A stretch of 47,691 nucleotides of DNA from NS-11 sp036505795 (GCA_036505795.1 DASXSU010000103.1:1-47691); one strand, 5' to 3'. Shown: positions 24,261 through 33,052, numbered from the stretch's first letter. Numbers and translations: made by a program. Notes: generated from the sequence alone by a model not told the origin.

Positions 24261-24676
24261 TGTTCCTTGATCACCATCACTTCCGTCGCTTTGATGAGAG
24301 CCACTGCGACATCACCGACCTTCAGTCGCAGCTCCTCCAGTGCGTCTCGTGTAATGACCGCAGTGATCTTGTGTTCCCCCACGTCCAGATTGACTTGCGC
24401 CATAATCGCATCCCGTTTGATGGCCGACACCCTGCCCACCAACTTGTTGCGCCCACTGACATCATTTCCCTCGGGTTTCTTGCCGAGCCATCGGTCAAGC
24501 AAAGACTTCTTAAACCGATAGCGGCCGCCGATTTTGGAACTGGGGATTTTTCCTTCCCACATATAGCGGTAAAAGGTCGGCAGGGCCAGGCGCAAGTATT
24601 GCGCGGCTTCTCTGGCCGTGAGCACATCCTTGGGGCCGATTGAGGTCGCGACACGGTGTTTCGTTGCCACATTCAT
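24257..24676 (-). CDS. HTH-Mop (TOBE) molybdate-responsive regulator
   Basis: The protein has 139 residues. Residues ~16-64 form an excisionase/MerR-like helix-turn-helix (LTAREAAQYLRLALPTFYRY...SKIGGRYRFKKSLLDRWL). Residues ~74-138 form one Mop/TOBE molybdate-binding domain (NKLVGRVSAIKRDAIMAQV...). The fusion suggests a small stand-in for ModE that senses molybdate and acts on DNA. It lies between modA and modB, inside the operon it may control. A Mo storage or chaperone role cannot be excluded, since single Mop proteins oligomerise to hold molybdate. Confidence 0.85.
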   Translation of the reverse strand: MNVATKHRVATSIGPKDVLTAREAAQYLRLALPTFYRYMWEGKIPSSKIGGRYRFKKSLLDRWLGKKPEGNDVSGRNKLVGRVSAIKRDAIMAQVNLDVGEHKITAVITRDALEELRLKVGDVAVALIKATEVMVIKEH

Positions 24677-24722
24677 CCACGATAAAAATTTTGCGCAATG
24701 CTAGGGATAACGCCCGGAGAAG

Positions 24723-25523
24723 TCAATTCAAGGCGTCCGAGTATTCCGGGAGAACAAAACCATACCGTTTGAAGACAGTGGCCCCGTCCGGACTCTTGAT
24801 GTAATCCAGGAAGGCCCGGGCTGCATTCGGGTCCTTCGCCCCCTTCAAGAGCACCGCGCCTTGTTCCAGCCTGGGATAGGCCTTCGGGGGAACCTCCCAG
24901 AAACTCCCCGTGTCCTTCATCGCAGGGGCAACTGCCAGCGACAGGGCGATCATGCCAACGTCCGCGCCGCCAGTTTGCACGAACTGGGCAGTTTGGGTGA
25001 TGTTCTCACCCAACACGAGCTTATGTTTCACTGCCTCATAGACCCTGTAGTGTTCCATCGCCGCCACCGCCGCCCGACCATACGGCGCGTGTTTCGGATT
25101 GGCGATGGCAACCTTCTTGACCGACGGATGTTGTAAGGCCTGGATCCCCAACGTCCCAACGTCAATCGGGGAGCCTTTGGGCACCCAGATGACGATCCGG
25201 CCAATCGCATAGCGGTAGATTGTCCCCGGTTCTGCCAACCCCGCTTCTTCCAGCTTCTTGGGGTACCCGATATCGGCGGAGAAAAACAGATCGAAGGGCG
25301 CCCCGTTGGAAATCTGCGCAAAGAAGTTGCCGGAAGATCCTAAGGAAAGCTTGACACCATGACCGGTCTTTTTCTCGAACTCGGCAATAATCTCCTTGAA
25401 CACGAAGTTCAGATCGGACGCTGCAGCAATTGAGATTTCCCCTGCGTGGACCGACGCGCTCAACAATCCTCCGAGCGCCGCAAGCGCGATCGGCCCAAGT
25501 ACACGGACAATCCAGTTCGTCAT
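24723..25523 (-). CDS. modA: Molybdate-binding periplasmic protein
   Basis: From the ATG at 25523 (Shine-Dalgarno AAGGGG) the protein has 266 residues. The first ~27 residues are a Sec signal peptide ending SVHAG. The ModA core follows (ISIAAASDLNFVFKEIIAEFEK, then LSLGSSGNFFAQISNGAPFDLFFSADIGYP). It captures molybdate or tungstate in the periplasm and delivers it to ModBC. An in-frame start upstream (25550) has a poor setting and would place charged residues before the signal. It follows the porin gene by 78 bases. Confidence 0.95.
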   Translation of the reverse strand: MTNWIVRVLGPIALAALGGLLSASVHAGEISIAAASDLNFVFKEIIAEFEKKTGHGVKLSLGSSGNFFAQISNGAPFDLFFSADIGYPKKLEEAGLAEPGTIYRYAIGRIVIWVPKGSPIDVGTLGIQALQHPSVKKVAIANPKHAPYGRAAVAAMEHYRVYEAVKHKLVLGENITQTAQFVQTGGADVGMIALSLAVAPAMKDTGSFWEVPPKAYPRLEQGAVLLKGAKDPNAARAFLDYIKSPDGATVFKRYGFVLPEYSDALN

Positions 25524-25601
25524 GTATTCCCCTTTTCTCAGTCCGGACACTGCACTATGCTTGATTATTTCAACAGCATGACCTCGGTCGCCTTGATTCC
25601 G

Positions 25602-27077
25602 TTAGTACCTGAATTGAATCTGTGTCGCGAAAAAGTTCTTGTTGTTGGCGTTCGCGACCCCGCCGCCCGTCGTCACAAACGGGTTCCCTTCATTCTGGTC
25701 GTGCTTGAACTCATAGTTGACGGTCAGTTTCACATTGGTATGGAAATAGTAGTTGAAGCCCACGGTATGGCGATCCAGCATGCTGTTGGGGCGATTGTTA
25801 TCCACGGTGAATTGCTCGTACCGATATTCGGGCTCGAAGTTCGGCAGCGACGGTATGGGCCGGAACAGGACATACTGGTACCAGGTCCTCCGCCGGAAGC
25901 CGTTGTCGTAGCCTTCCATATATTCGCCCTGAAGCTTGACGAGATTGTTAAAGAAGGGCGGGATATAGGTATACATCACGCCGTCCCTGAACTTTTTCAC
26001 GTCGGTGTTATTGCGGAGGGGCCCGCTGGCCGTACCGTTGAAGAACGATCTGCCGTAGTACCCTGCCAGGTACAATTTCATTCCCTGAACAGGCGTGAAG
26101 ATCAACCGACCGCTGACGTCCTTGTCGGCATTATTGTCGTTGAAGTTACGACCCGCGCCATTGATGACGGCCACCTCGTATTCCGGTTCCAACGGCAACT
26201 GTCGGACCCCGCCAAACAGCATTGCGCCCATATCAAGCTGCTGAACAAACCCGGTCGAATTGCCTTTTCCAAAGGGATTCAAACCAGGATCTCCCGCGCG
26301 TCCATCCACCCCGCCTAGGCTCAGATCGGTGTAGTAGGCGCGATTAATGAAGTCGATCAACCCTTGCGAGGTGCCCTGCTCGATACCAAACGGCTGTCGA
26401 AACTGTCCGACGCGTAATTGCTTTATAAAAGGAGAAATCCCGCTGACGTAGGCCATGTCTTTGGGATAAAAGTCCAGGTACATGCTGTTCAGAGCGATTT
26501 CACTCTGCCGGGCAAAGTCCACTTCGAAATAGTAGGTGGACCAAGGCGTCAGTCGTCCGGTCACATAAATTTCCGCTGCTCGTATGCGGAACCCATTTTC
26601 ATCCCGAGTAGGAATCGTCCCGGCAAACCCGGTCGCGGGATCCACAGTTGTTCCAGGCTTCCGATCGGTGTTGTCCGCGATATATTGAACTTTCAATGCC
26701 ACAAGTCCGACGCTGAGGCGCTCGGAGTGCTTCAGGACATTGTCAATGTTTGTAAACACATTCCGATAACCTGATTTTCTGAGATTCTCGATGCCACCCG
26801 GCATCCGTTCAAGATCCTTGTAGGAACCCACCGGGTGCGGGGCCGGCCCTGTCTCCGTCGAAGTCACCGGCGTCGTGTCCTTCAGAGGCTCACGTTCCAG
26901 AGGGCCCTTGGAAGGCTCCCGGGAGCCTTTCATGACGTCGTCGTAGTCCTGCTGAGTAATGATGCCCTTCTTGAGCAGAAGATCGAGGGTCGCCTTGTCT
27001 TGTGCGCTCACAAGGTGCCCGACCGCGAGCAATGACAACACCGTACCCAGAAAGCACAGTATCATCCTGCCTCTCAT
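25602..27077 (-). CDS. Outer-membrane porin of the OprO/OprP (phosphate-selective) family
   Basis: The protein has 491 residues. A signal peptide covers about residues 1-25 (ending VSAQ). A short helical stretch (ATLDLLLKKGIITQQDYDDVM) precedes the barrel, as in OprO/P proteins. The barrel shows alternating strands, the conserved LRVGQFRQPFGIEQGTS segment and a C-terminal aromatic-ending strand (FATQIQFRY), typical for outer-membrane insertion. It leads the molybdate operon, so I infer that it admits molybdate or another oxyanion. OprP itself is known for phosphate. Confidence 0.9.
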   Translation of the reverse strand: MRGRMILCFLGTVLSLLAVGHLVSAQDKATLDLLLKKGIITQQDYDDVMKGSREPSKGPLEREPLKDTTPVTSTETGPAPHPVGSYKDLERMPGGIENLRKSGYRNVFTNIDNVLKHSERLSVGLVALKVQYIADNTDRKPGTTVDPATGFAGTIPTRDENGFRIRAAEIYVTGRLTPWSTYYFEVDFARQSEIALNSMYLDFYPKDMAYVSGISPFIKQLRVGQFRQPFGIEQGTSQGLIDFINRAYYTDLSLGGVDGRAGDPGLNPFGKGNSTGFVQQLDMGAMLFGGVRQLPLEPEYEVAVINGAGRNFNDNNADKDVSGRLIFTPVQGMKLYLAGYYGRSFFNGTASGPLRNNTDVKKFRDGVMYTYIPPFFNNLVKLQGEYMEGYDNGFRRRTWYQYVLFRPIPSLPNFEPEYRYEQFTVDNNRPNSMLDRHTVGFNYYFHTNVKLTVNYEFKHDQNEGNPFVTTGGGVANANNKNFFATQIQFRY

Positions 27078-27101
27078 ATGGCCCTCCGCGTTAAAAGTCG
27101 G

Positions 27102-27131
27102 ATGATACGTTTCTTATAGTTTATGTGTCAA
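27102..27131 (-). promoter_or_regulatory. Candidate sigma70 promoter of the porin-mod operon
   Basis: On the minus strand TTGACA (27126-27131) is followed after 18 bases by TATCAT (27102-27107). The leader to the porin start is about 20 bases. A perfect palindrome lies just upstream of the -35 box. Confidence 0.55.
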
Positions 27132-27134
27132 TAG

Positions 27135-27147
27135 TACTATAATAGTA
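27135..27147. promoter_or_regulatory. Palindromic operator candidate upstream of the porin promoter
   Basis: TACTAT-A-ATAGTA is a perfect 13-base palindrome placed four bases upstream of the porin -35 box. Its position would suit an activator or a repressor. The HTH-Mop protein encoded in the operon is the obvious candidate ligand-responsive binder, but this is inference. Confidence 0.4.
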
Positions 27148-27226
27148 TCTAAATGAAGCTTAAACTACTTAATCGTATCGTCTTGCTAACGCGCGCTGGG
27201 CATGTCACGGTCTCAGATGGAGCACA

Positions 27227-27832
27227 ATGCGGCTAGGGAGGCGACAGGACCTGTTCTGCGGAAGTCTGCGGCTGCTTTTATTCGTTGCGATGCTTCCCGG
27301 CTGCGCCGAATTCGTTCGACCGGTGCAGCCGGGTGTCGCGGTTGTTCAGAAGCCTGGCGCTGGCCTTATCGTCGGCCGCGTTGCGATCATCCAGGACACG
27401 GAGGACCGGATGGTCTCGCTGCCGGGGTTTCCACGGGAGTTCGGGTGGGAACTCCAAGCGGCCGAAACGGGCAAGAAATTCCTGGTAGATCCGCTTACCG
27501 AGGACGGATTCTTTGCGCTTTCTCTTTCCGCGGGTATCTACCACGTCATCACGTTGCGATTCGAAAACCGAGCGGGCCTTTGGGAAGGAAGTCTGCCTGC
27601 AACATTTATCGTCAAACCTAGCGGGTCGACCTATGTCGGCACATGGGAAATCACCTTTGCGGGACTTGGACCGGGCGTTCCTATCACCGGCCGTACGCTC
27701 AACACGCTCGAGCATGATCGCGAAGAGTTCGAAGGACGCTATGCCATCCATGCCGGCCGCCTGACGGTGGCCTTGCTGCAGTCTGCTTCCGAAGGCCATT
27801 TCTCATTGGTGCGTCCTCGCTCCGCGCAGTAG
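27227..27832 (+). CDS. Predicted lipoprotein of unknown function
   Basis: The protein has 201 residues. The N-terminus has an Arg-rich start, a hydrophobic stretch and the lipobox MLPGC with Cys26, so it should be lipidated. The rest is beta-rich with no motif I recognise (SLSAGIYHVITLRFENRAG resembles a small beta-sandwich). It is transcribed away from the porin-mod operon. Its own promoter could not be assigned. The 125 bases after it hold only a weak inverted repeat (ATCAGC/GCTGAT) and the Shine-Dalgarno of the next gene. Confidence 0.75.
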   Translation: MRLGRRQDLFCGSLRLLLFVAMLPGCAEFVRPVQPGVAVVQKPGAGLIVGRVAIIQDTEDRMVSLPGFPREFGWELQAAETGKKFLVDPLTEDGFFALSLSAGIYHVITLRFENRAGLWEGSLPATFIVKPSGSTYVGTWEITFAGLGPGVPITGRTLNTLEHDREEFEGRYAIHAGRLTVALLQSASEGHFSLVRPRSAQ

Positions 27833-27957
27833 GGCACCGCTCGGAACCCAATGGCGCCTTCTGTCCTGACTCTTGCATCAGCGGCATGATAGCTGATATC
27901 GGAGAGAAGCACGCGCGTAGGTTGAGGCCGCCTGCTTGACGCATCAAGGAGAAGACA

Positions 27958-28290
27958 ATGGATACCTATTACCAGCCACACGATTTGGGGAAGTTCGCAG
28001 ACATCGGGAAGGGCAACAAGGAGCTGTGGGACAAATTCCTGAGCTATTACAGCGCGGTCTTTGCCGAGGGGGCGCTCACGGAGCGGGAAAAGGCGCTGAT
28101 CGCGCTCGGGGTAGCTCACGCCGTGCAATGCCCGTATTGCATTGATGCCTACAGCCGGGCGTGCCTGGAAAAGGGCTCCAACATCGAGGAGATGACTGAA
28201 GCCGTTCACGTGGCCTGCGCCATCCGGGGCGGCGCCTCCCTGGTTCATGGCGTCCAGATGCGCAACGTGGTCGAGAAATTATCCATGTGA
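27958..28290 (+). CDS. AhpD-like carboxymuconolactone decarboxylase-fold protein (arsenosugar-associated)
   Basis: The protein has 110 residues with the all-helical AhpD fold. The redox pair is Cys58/Cys61 in VQCPYCIDAYSRACLEKG, with the typical acidic and His positions. A clear Shine-Dalgarno (AAGGAGAAG) precedes the ATG. Proteins of this type often sit beside arsS and are annotated as arsenosugar-biosynthesis-associated peroxidase-like proteins. The arsS gene follows here after 27 bases, which supports that assignment. The reaction is not established. Confidence 0.9.
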   Translation: MDTYYQPHDLGKFADIGKGNKELWDKFLSYYSAVFAEGALTEREKALIALGVAHAVQCPYCIDAYSRACLEKGSNIEEMTEAVHVACAIRGGASLVHGVQMRNVVEKLSM

Positions 28291-28317
28291 TATGGTGAAT
28301 ACACCAGGAACCTTATC

Positions 28318-29355
28318 GTGGGACTGACGTTACAAGCCCGCAGAAGCCCGCTGGCTGATGCCAAGCAGCAACTGGAACTGTTGGCCGCGAACAAGGGTCG
28401 CCCGCCCTTTAGCGTAAAGATGGCGCAGGCCGGCCTAGCCCCGCTTCGCGCGACCGGCATCACCGTGTTTCAGATCAATGTCGGGAAGCTGTGCAATCAG
28501 ACCTGCCACCACTGTCATGTGGACGCGGGTCCCGACCGGCAAGAGCAAATGACCCGCGCGACGGCCGAGCTGTGCATCCAAAGACTGGCAGAGACCGATA
28601 TTCCCACCGTCGATATCACCGGAGGCGCCCCTGAACTGAATCCCAACTTCCGCTGGCTGGTGGAGCAGTCGCGCGGCTTGGGACGCCGCGTGATCGACCG
28701 CTGCAATCTTACCGTCCTGTTGCTGCCGTCACAGCAAGAACTTGCCGCGTTCCTGGCGCATCACCAGGTCGAGGTCATTGCCTCACTCCCGTACTTTCGC
28801 CTGGCTCAGACCGACGCCCAGCGCGGCGACGGCGTCTTTGACAAATCCATCCGCGCGCTGCAGAGGCTCAACGCGTTCGGGTACGGCGTCGAGGGAAGCG
28901 GATTGATCTTGAACCTCGTGTACAACCCCGTCGGCGCATTTTTGCCGCCGAAACAAGAGGCCATTGAAGCCCAATTCAGGCGGGAACTCGCGACACGGTA
29001 CGGCATCACCTTTAACCATCTCTACACGATTACGAACATGCCGATCAGCAGATTTCTCGAGTTTCTGATGGCGAGCGGAAATTACGAGGGCTACATGGAA
29101 CGGCTGGCGACCGCGTTCAATCCGGGGGCTGCGGCCGGCGTCATGTGCCGCTACACGCTCTCTGTGGGCTGGGATGGAACCCTGTATGATTGTGACTTTA
29201 ATCAGATGCTCGATTTGCCGCTCGGCTTTGAAGCCCCCAGGCACATCCGGGATTTCAACCCGTCCCAACTTCACACTCGGCAGATTCTCGTCGGGAACCA
29301 TTGCTATGGATGCACGGCAGGCGGGGGCTCCTCCTGCGGCGGCGCGGTGACATAG
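28318..29355 (+). CDS. arsS: Arsenosugar biosynthesis radical SAM protein ArsS
   Basis: The protein has 345 residues from a GTG with an AGGA Shine-Dalgarno. The radical SAM cluster motif is Cys59-x3-Cys63-x2-Cys66 (CNQTCHHC). The C-terminal part is the DUF3641 domain with a Cys/Gly-rich end (CYGCTAGGGSSCGG), typical of ArsS. ArsS joins the adenosyl ribose of SAM to a methylated arsenical, giving an arsenosugar precursor. No arsM methyltransferase is visible in the window. The arsR-arsI-arsC-acr3 operon lies about 1.3 kb away on the other strand. Confidence 0.92.
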   Translation: MGLTLQARRSPLADAKQQLELLAANKGRPPFSVKMAQAGLAPLRATGITVFQINVGKLCNQTCHHCHVDAGPDRQEQMTRATAELCIQRLAETDIPTVDITGGAPELNPNFRWLVEQSRGLGRRVIDRCNLTVLLLPSQQELAAFLAHHQVEVIASLPYFRLAQTDAQRGDGVFDKSIRALQRLNAFGYGVEGSGLILNLVYNPVGAFLPPKQEAIEAQFRRELATRYGITFNHLYTITNMPISRFLEFLMASGNYEGYMERLATAFNPGAAAGVMCRYTLSVGWDGTLYDCDFNQMLDLPLGFEAPRHIRDFNPSQLHTRQILVGNHCYGCTAGGGSSCGGAVT

Positions 29356-29382
29356 CTTCGGCGACCACGCACCTCAACCACG

Positions 29383-30642
29383 ATGCGGACATTGGGAAAA
29401 ATCTTCGTCGCGCTCGTTGTCCTGGCTGGTCTCGTGTACCTGTACTACACCGAGGTCAAGCCGACCGTGATCTTCGGCCTTCGGTCGGATTATGCTCATG
29501 CGATTCCCTATCAACAAGTCCCCACCGGACTGAAAAGCCTGAACGCAGAATCCTGCGGCACCTGTCACCGCGAGATCTACGAGGAATGGAAAACCAGCAT
29601 TCATGCGAAAGCCTACACCGACCCATTTTTCCACGCCTACTGGACCAAGGACAAACACACATGGATCTGTTTAAATTGCCACGCGCCTCTTGAAAATCAG
29701 CAACCGACCCTGATTCAAGAGATTCCTCGGGGTCGAGTCGAGAAAGCGCGACAGGAACCCAATCCGCATTTCGATGCCGACTATCAGAAGGAAGGGGTCA
29801 CGTGCGCGGCGTGTCATGTCCGTAACGGCCAGATTATGGGCCCGTTTGAGGACTCGGTGGCGCCTCATCCGACAGGATTCGACCCCGACTTCCGGACGAC
29901 ACAGATCTGTTACCGTTGCCACAACGTCGTTGCCGGGCTGTGGCAGTTCTATAAGGTGGGGCCTTGCGGCACCTATGCCGAAGCAGAGGGTGGCTACTAC
30001 CTCAAGGACCGGGGCCTCGTGTGTCAAAGTTGCCACATGCCGGAAGTGGAACGCCCGATGGCCGACGGGGGCCCGATTCGACAAGGACGGCGCCATCTCT
30101 GGCGCGGCGGGCATGATCCGGACATGGTACGCCGTGCGGTCGCGTTTCAAGTCGAAGCCAAGCCGGCGATTCCCAAGCCAGGCGACAACCTGGAGGTGAC
30201 ATTGACATTGATCAATGCCGGCGCGGGCCATAAGCTGCCCACGGGTGACCCGGATCGGTACTTCACGGTGGAATTCGTGGTTCACGACAAGCAGGGGAAG
30301 ATTTTGCAGATACAGACGGACACCATGGGTCGATGGATCTTGTGGCAACCGGCGATCGTCGAGCTCTACGACAACCGGTTGATGCCGCTCGCGAGCCGAA
30401 ATTACACGTTTACGTATCGTCTGCCGGCGCAAGCGGACGGATTGCGGCTCAAGACCCGCGTTCAGTATCACATCCAGTCCGAAGGTCAGCACAAGATGCT
30501 GAAAACGAAATATGGGTTGACCTCAGACGAGCCCTACTTCTTCACCGTCTATGAGCGGGAAGTGGCGTTGGCCGGCGATCTAAACGCGACCTTCGCGCAG
30601 GAGGTCCATGACCCTCGGTTGGGGTGCAGGGTACAGGGCTGA
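29383..30642 (+). CDS. Pentahaem cytochrome c with cytochrome c554-like N-terminal region
   Basis: The protein has 419 residues. One N-terminal membrane anchor or uncleaved signal (about residues 5-22) directs it to the periplasm. There are five CXXCH haem sites: 58-62, 96-100, 141-145, 176-180 and 214-218. The residues after ~240 lack haem motifs and look like a beta-sandwich (LEVTLTLINAGAGHKLPTGDPDRYF). The CGTCH...EEWKTSIHAKAY segment resembles c554-type multihaem cytochromes. It starts 27 bases after arsS, without a clear Shine-Dalgarno. Electron transfer is certain in kind; the partner and any catalytic role are unknown. Confidence 0.9.
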   Translation: MRTLGKIFVALVVLAGLVYLYYTEVKPTVIFGLRSDYAHAIPYQQVPTGLKSLNAESCGTCHREIYEEWKTSIHAKAYTDPFFHAYWTKDKHTWICLNCHAPLENQQPTLIQEIPRGRVEKARQEPNPHFDADYQKEGVTCAACHVRNGQIMGPFEDSVAPHPTGFDPDFRTTQICYRCHNVVAGLWQFYKVGPCGTYAEAEGGYYLKDRGLVCQSCHMPEVERPMADGGPIRQGRRHLWRGGHDPDMVRRAVAFQVEAKPAIPKPGDNLEVTLTLINAGAGHKLPTGDPDRYFTVEFVVHDKQGKILQIQTDTMGRWILWQPAIVELYDNRLMPLASRNYTFTYRLPAQADGLRLKTRVQYHIQSEGQHKMLKTKYGLTSDEPYFFTVYEREVALAGDLNATFAQEVHDPRLGCRVQG

Positions 30643-30706
30643 AGTCGCCACTGCATACCAGTCATAGCCAGCAGAAAGGTGGGGCTTCATTAGACCGAGA
30701 CCAGGA

Positions 30707-31792
30707 TCATAGCGGTTGGGATATAGAACGTCTGGCTGCCCATCTGACCTCCGGCCAGAGCTTTGCCCGCAACCAAAAGGCGACATTTACCAGTGCGATC
30801 AGAACAGGAACCTCCACCAGTGGACCGATAACGGTGGCAAAGGCAACCGATGAACCCAAACCAAAGGCAGCAATGGCGACGGCAATCGCCAGCTCAAAAT
30901 TATTACTCGCTGCCGTGAAAGAGGCCGCTGTCGTCGTGCCGTAGTCGGCTCCGATTGCCTTGCCCATCAGGAAACTTACGAAGAACATGATGACGAAATA
31001 GATCCCCAACGGTATCGCAATCCGCAACACATCAAGCGGCAATTTCAGCACCATGCCGCCTTTAAGAGAAAACATGGCGACGATGGTAAAAAGAAGCGCC
31101 ATCAGCGTGACCGGTCCGATCTTGGGCAGGAAAGTTCGTTCGTACCATCCACGGCCCTTTTGACGGATAAGGATGGCGCGGGATAAAAACCCCGCCAGAA
31201 AAGGAATGCCCAGATAGATAAATACGCTTTCGGCAATCGTGCGGAAACTGACCTCCACGACGTGACCGCCCAGGCCAAACACGGGCGGCAGTACACTCAG
31301 AAATAACCACGCATACACGGCAAAGAACAAAAGCTGAAAGATACTGTTGAAAGCCACTAATCCGGCAGCATACTGATTATCGCCCTCGGCCAGTTGATTC
31401 CAGACGATGACCATTGCGATGCACCGGGCGAGGCCGATCAGGATCACACCTGTCATGTATTCGGGATAGTCATGCAGGAACAAGACGGCCAAGCCGAACA
31501 TGAGCACAGGGCCGATCAGCCAGTTCTGCACAAGGGACAGCAGCAGGATTTTCCAGTCCCTGAGGATCAGCGGCAGCTCTTCATATTTCACCCGCGCCAA
31601 CGGCGGGTACATCATCAAGATAAGGCCAACCGCAATCGGAATATTCGTCGTACGGATCGACAGGGTGTTAAGAAAGGCAGGCGCACCTTTAAACACGGAG
31701 CCGATGGCCACCCCTCCCGCCATAGCAAGAAATATCCACAGCGTCAGATAACGATCAAGAAATGACAGGCGACGGGGTGAACAGGGTGTCAT
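30707..31792 (-). CDS. acr3: Arsenite efflux transporter, ACR3 family
   Basis: The protein has 361 residues with about ten hydrophobic spans. The ACR3 segment GLARCIAMVIVWNQLAEGDNQYAAGLVAFNS holds the conserved Cys of the transport site. It exports As(III) across the inner membrane. The start overlaps arsC by four bases (ATGA). It is last in arsR-arsI-arsC-acr3 and converges on the cytochrome gene, with 64 bases between the two stops. Confidence 0.95.
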   Translation of the reverse strand: MTPCSPRRLSFLDRYLTLWIFLAMAGGVAIGSVFKGAPAFLNTLSIRTTNIPIAVGLILMMYPPLARVKYEELPLILRDWKILLLSLVQNWLIGPVLMFGLAVLFLHDYPEYMTGVILIGLARCIAMVIVWNQLAEGDNQYAAGLVAFNSIFQLLFFAVYAWLFLSVLPPVFGLGGHVVEVSFRTIAESVFIYLGIPFLAGFLSRAILIRQKGRGWYERTFLPKIGPVTLMALLFTIVAMFSLKGGMVLKLPLDVLRIAIPLGIYFVIMFFVSFLMGKAIGADYGTTTAASFTAASNNFELAIAVAIAAFGLGSSVAFATVIGPLVEVPVLIALVNVAFWLRAKLWPEVRWAARRSISQPL

Positions 31793-32211
31793 CTGGTTAA
31801 ATCCTCGATACGGTTCTTGAGCAGAGAAAAAGCGTTCTCAAAAGCAGCGTCTATTTCGGCCTCTGATCCAGTCGCTTTGGCCGGGTCAGGCGTGCTCCAA
31901 TGCAGCTTCTTTGGATTGCCGGGGAATAGTGGACAGCTTTCGCCAGCGGCCTGATCGCAGACCGTGATAACCAGATCGAACGACTGGTGAGCAAACTCAT
32001 TCCAGGACTTGCTGCGTGGCTGACCGGGATCAATGCCATGCCGTTTTAACGTCTCGATAGATTTCGGGTGAACATATCCTGACGGAAAACTTCCGGCACT
32101 CCATGCCTTATAGCGGCCGTGACCCAGGTGATTAAGCAACGCTTCAGCCATAACGGAGCGGCTGGAATTACCCGTGCACACAACCAGCACTTTAAGCGGA
32201 TCAGACTTCAT
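31789..32211 (-). CDS. arsC: Arsenate reductase, low-molecular-weight phosphatase-fold type
   Basis: From the ATG at 32211 the protein has 140 residues. The P-loop VVCTGNSSRSVMAE contains the nucleophilic Cys, and VITVCDQAAGESCPLFPG supplies the two further redox cysteines of the thioredoxin-coupled type. STPDPAK carries the general acid Asp. It reduces arsenate to arsenite, which Acr3 exports. The start forms TGATG with the arsI stop. An upstream in-frame ATG at 32223 would overlap arsI further and is less likely. Confidence 0.95.
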   Translation of the reverse strand: MKSDPLKVLVVCTGNSSRSVMAEALLNHLGHGRYKAWSAGSFPSGYVHPKSIETLKRHGIDPGQPRSKSWNEFAHQSFDLVITVCDQAAGESCPLFPGNPKKLHWSTPDPAKATGSEAEIDAAFENAFSLLKNRIEDLTR

Positions 32212-32684
32212 CACCCGCAGCACCCGGCGGTATTTTCATGAAATTTACAGCAATCAGGCTCTCCCTTCGTTTCCGGCGTACAGCAGGCACTTTCAGCCTG
32301 ATCAGGCTGGCTCGAGAAGAGCCGGGCATCCTCCATTGCCCGGTATGCTTCCCACGGGATGCCGGTGGGATCTTGTATCCACGATTTTTCAGACCGGGCG
32401 TAACAGCAGACGGTTTCGCCTTCATCGATAACGGCCATGTCAGTAAGATTTAGGCGTTCGCGCAACTCTGTGAGTTCGCCATCTTCATCCACCTGAATAC
32501 CAAGGTGATCGACGCCCTTTTTCTTCGCGCGCGTGGATATGGCGAAGTTCACGCGGGGATCATCGAGCAACCATTTGGCATAGTCAGGTTTCATCTTCAC
32601 CGGCTGCACGCCGAACAGCGCACTATAAAAGCTGATGGATTCATCGAGTTTTTCAACCCCGACATGGATATGAAAGCGTTTCAT
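32211..32684 (-). CDS. arsI: ArsI-like C-As lyase (vicinal-oxygen-chelate fold)
   Basis: From the ATG at 32684 (Shine-Dalgarno AGGAGG) the protein has 157 residues. The two VOC modules show metal ligands in FHIHVGV, VDHLGIQV and WEAYR. The Cys pair in ETVCCYARSEKSW is the organoarsenical-binding site of ArsI. The C-terminus holds further Cys pairs (ACC, DCC, GCC), as usual in this group. ArsI cleaves the C-As bond of trivalent organoarsenicals with O2. The related CadI annotation covers the same family. It overlaps arsR by four bases. Confidence 0.92.
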   Translation of the reverse strand: MKRFHIHVGVEKLDESISFYSALFGVQPVKMKPDYAKWLLDDPRVNFAISTRAKKKGVDHLGIQVDEDGELTELRERLNLTDMAVIDEGETVCCYARSEKSWIQDPTGIPWEAYRAMEDARLFSSQPDQAESACCTPETKGEPDCCKFHENTAGCCG

Positions 32685-33052
32685 GATATTTCCTCCTTCG
32701 GTCGGCAACAGTTTGAAAGTTCAATGATCGAGCATTTCCGTTTTTTATCGTCGCGGATGCTGGCAAATTCTACGCGGCAGCAGTCCTTGACCATGTACCG
32801 GATCAGCCCGGAAAACAATTCGAAATTGGCACTGTATATAACCGACCGGCCTTCTCGCCGGGACATGACGAGACCGGCATTGCTCATATGCGAAAGGTGA
32901 AACGACAGGGTGTTATGAGGAATGTCTAAGGATTCACTCAGCGTACCGGCTGCCGCACCGGCCTCGCCATATTCGACCAGCAAACGGAACACCCGCAGCC
33001 GCGTTTCCTGTGAAAGAGCATCGAAGGCGGCAAGAGCTTGGTTAATGTCCAT
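32681..33052 (-). CDS. arsR: ArsR-family arsenic-responsive repressor
   Basis: The protein has 123 residues. The winged helix-turn-helix is visible (QALAAFDALSQETRLRVFRLL, then LDIPHNTLSFHLSHMSNAGLV). Two C-terminal Cys pairs (KDCCR and SNCCRP) are the likely As(III) site; the classical alpha3 CVC motif is absent. It would release its operator on binding arsenite or a trivalent organoarsenical. There is no Shine-Dalgarno before the ATG at 33052, and the predicted transcript starts at or within one base of it. First gene of arsR-arsI-arsC-acr3. Confidence 0.94.
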   Translation of the reverse strand: MDINQALAAFDALSQETRLRVFRLLVEYGEAGAAAGTLSESLDIPHNTLSFHLSHMSNAGLVMSRREGRSVIYSANFELFSGLIRYMVKDCCRVEFASIRDDKKRKCSIIELSNCCRPKEEIS

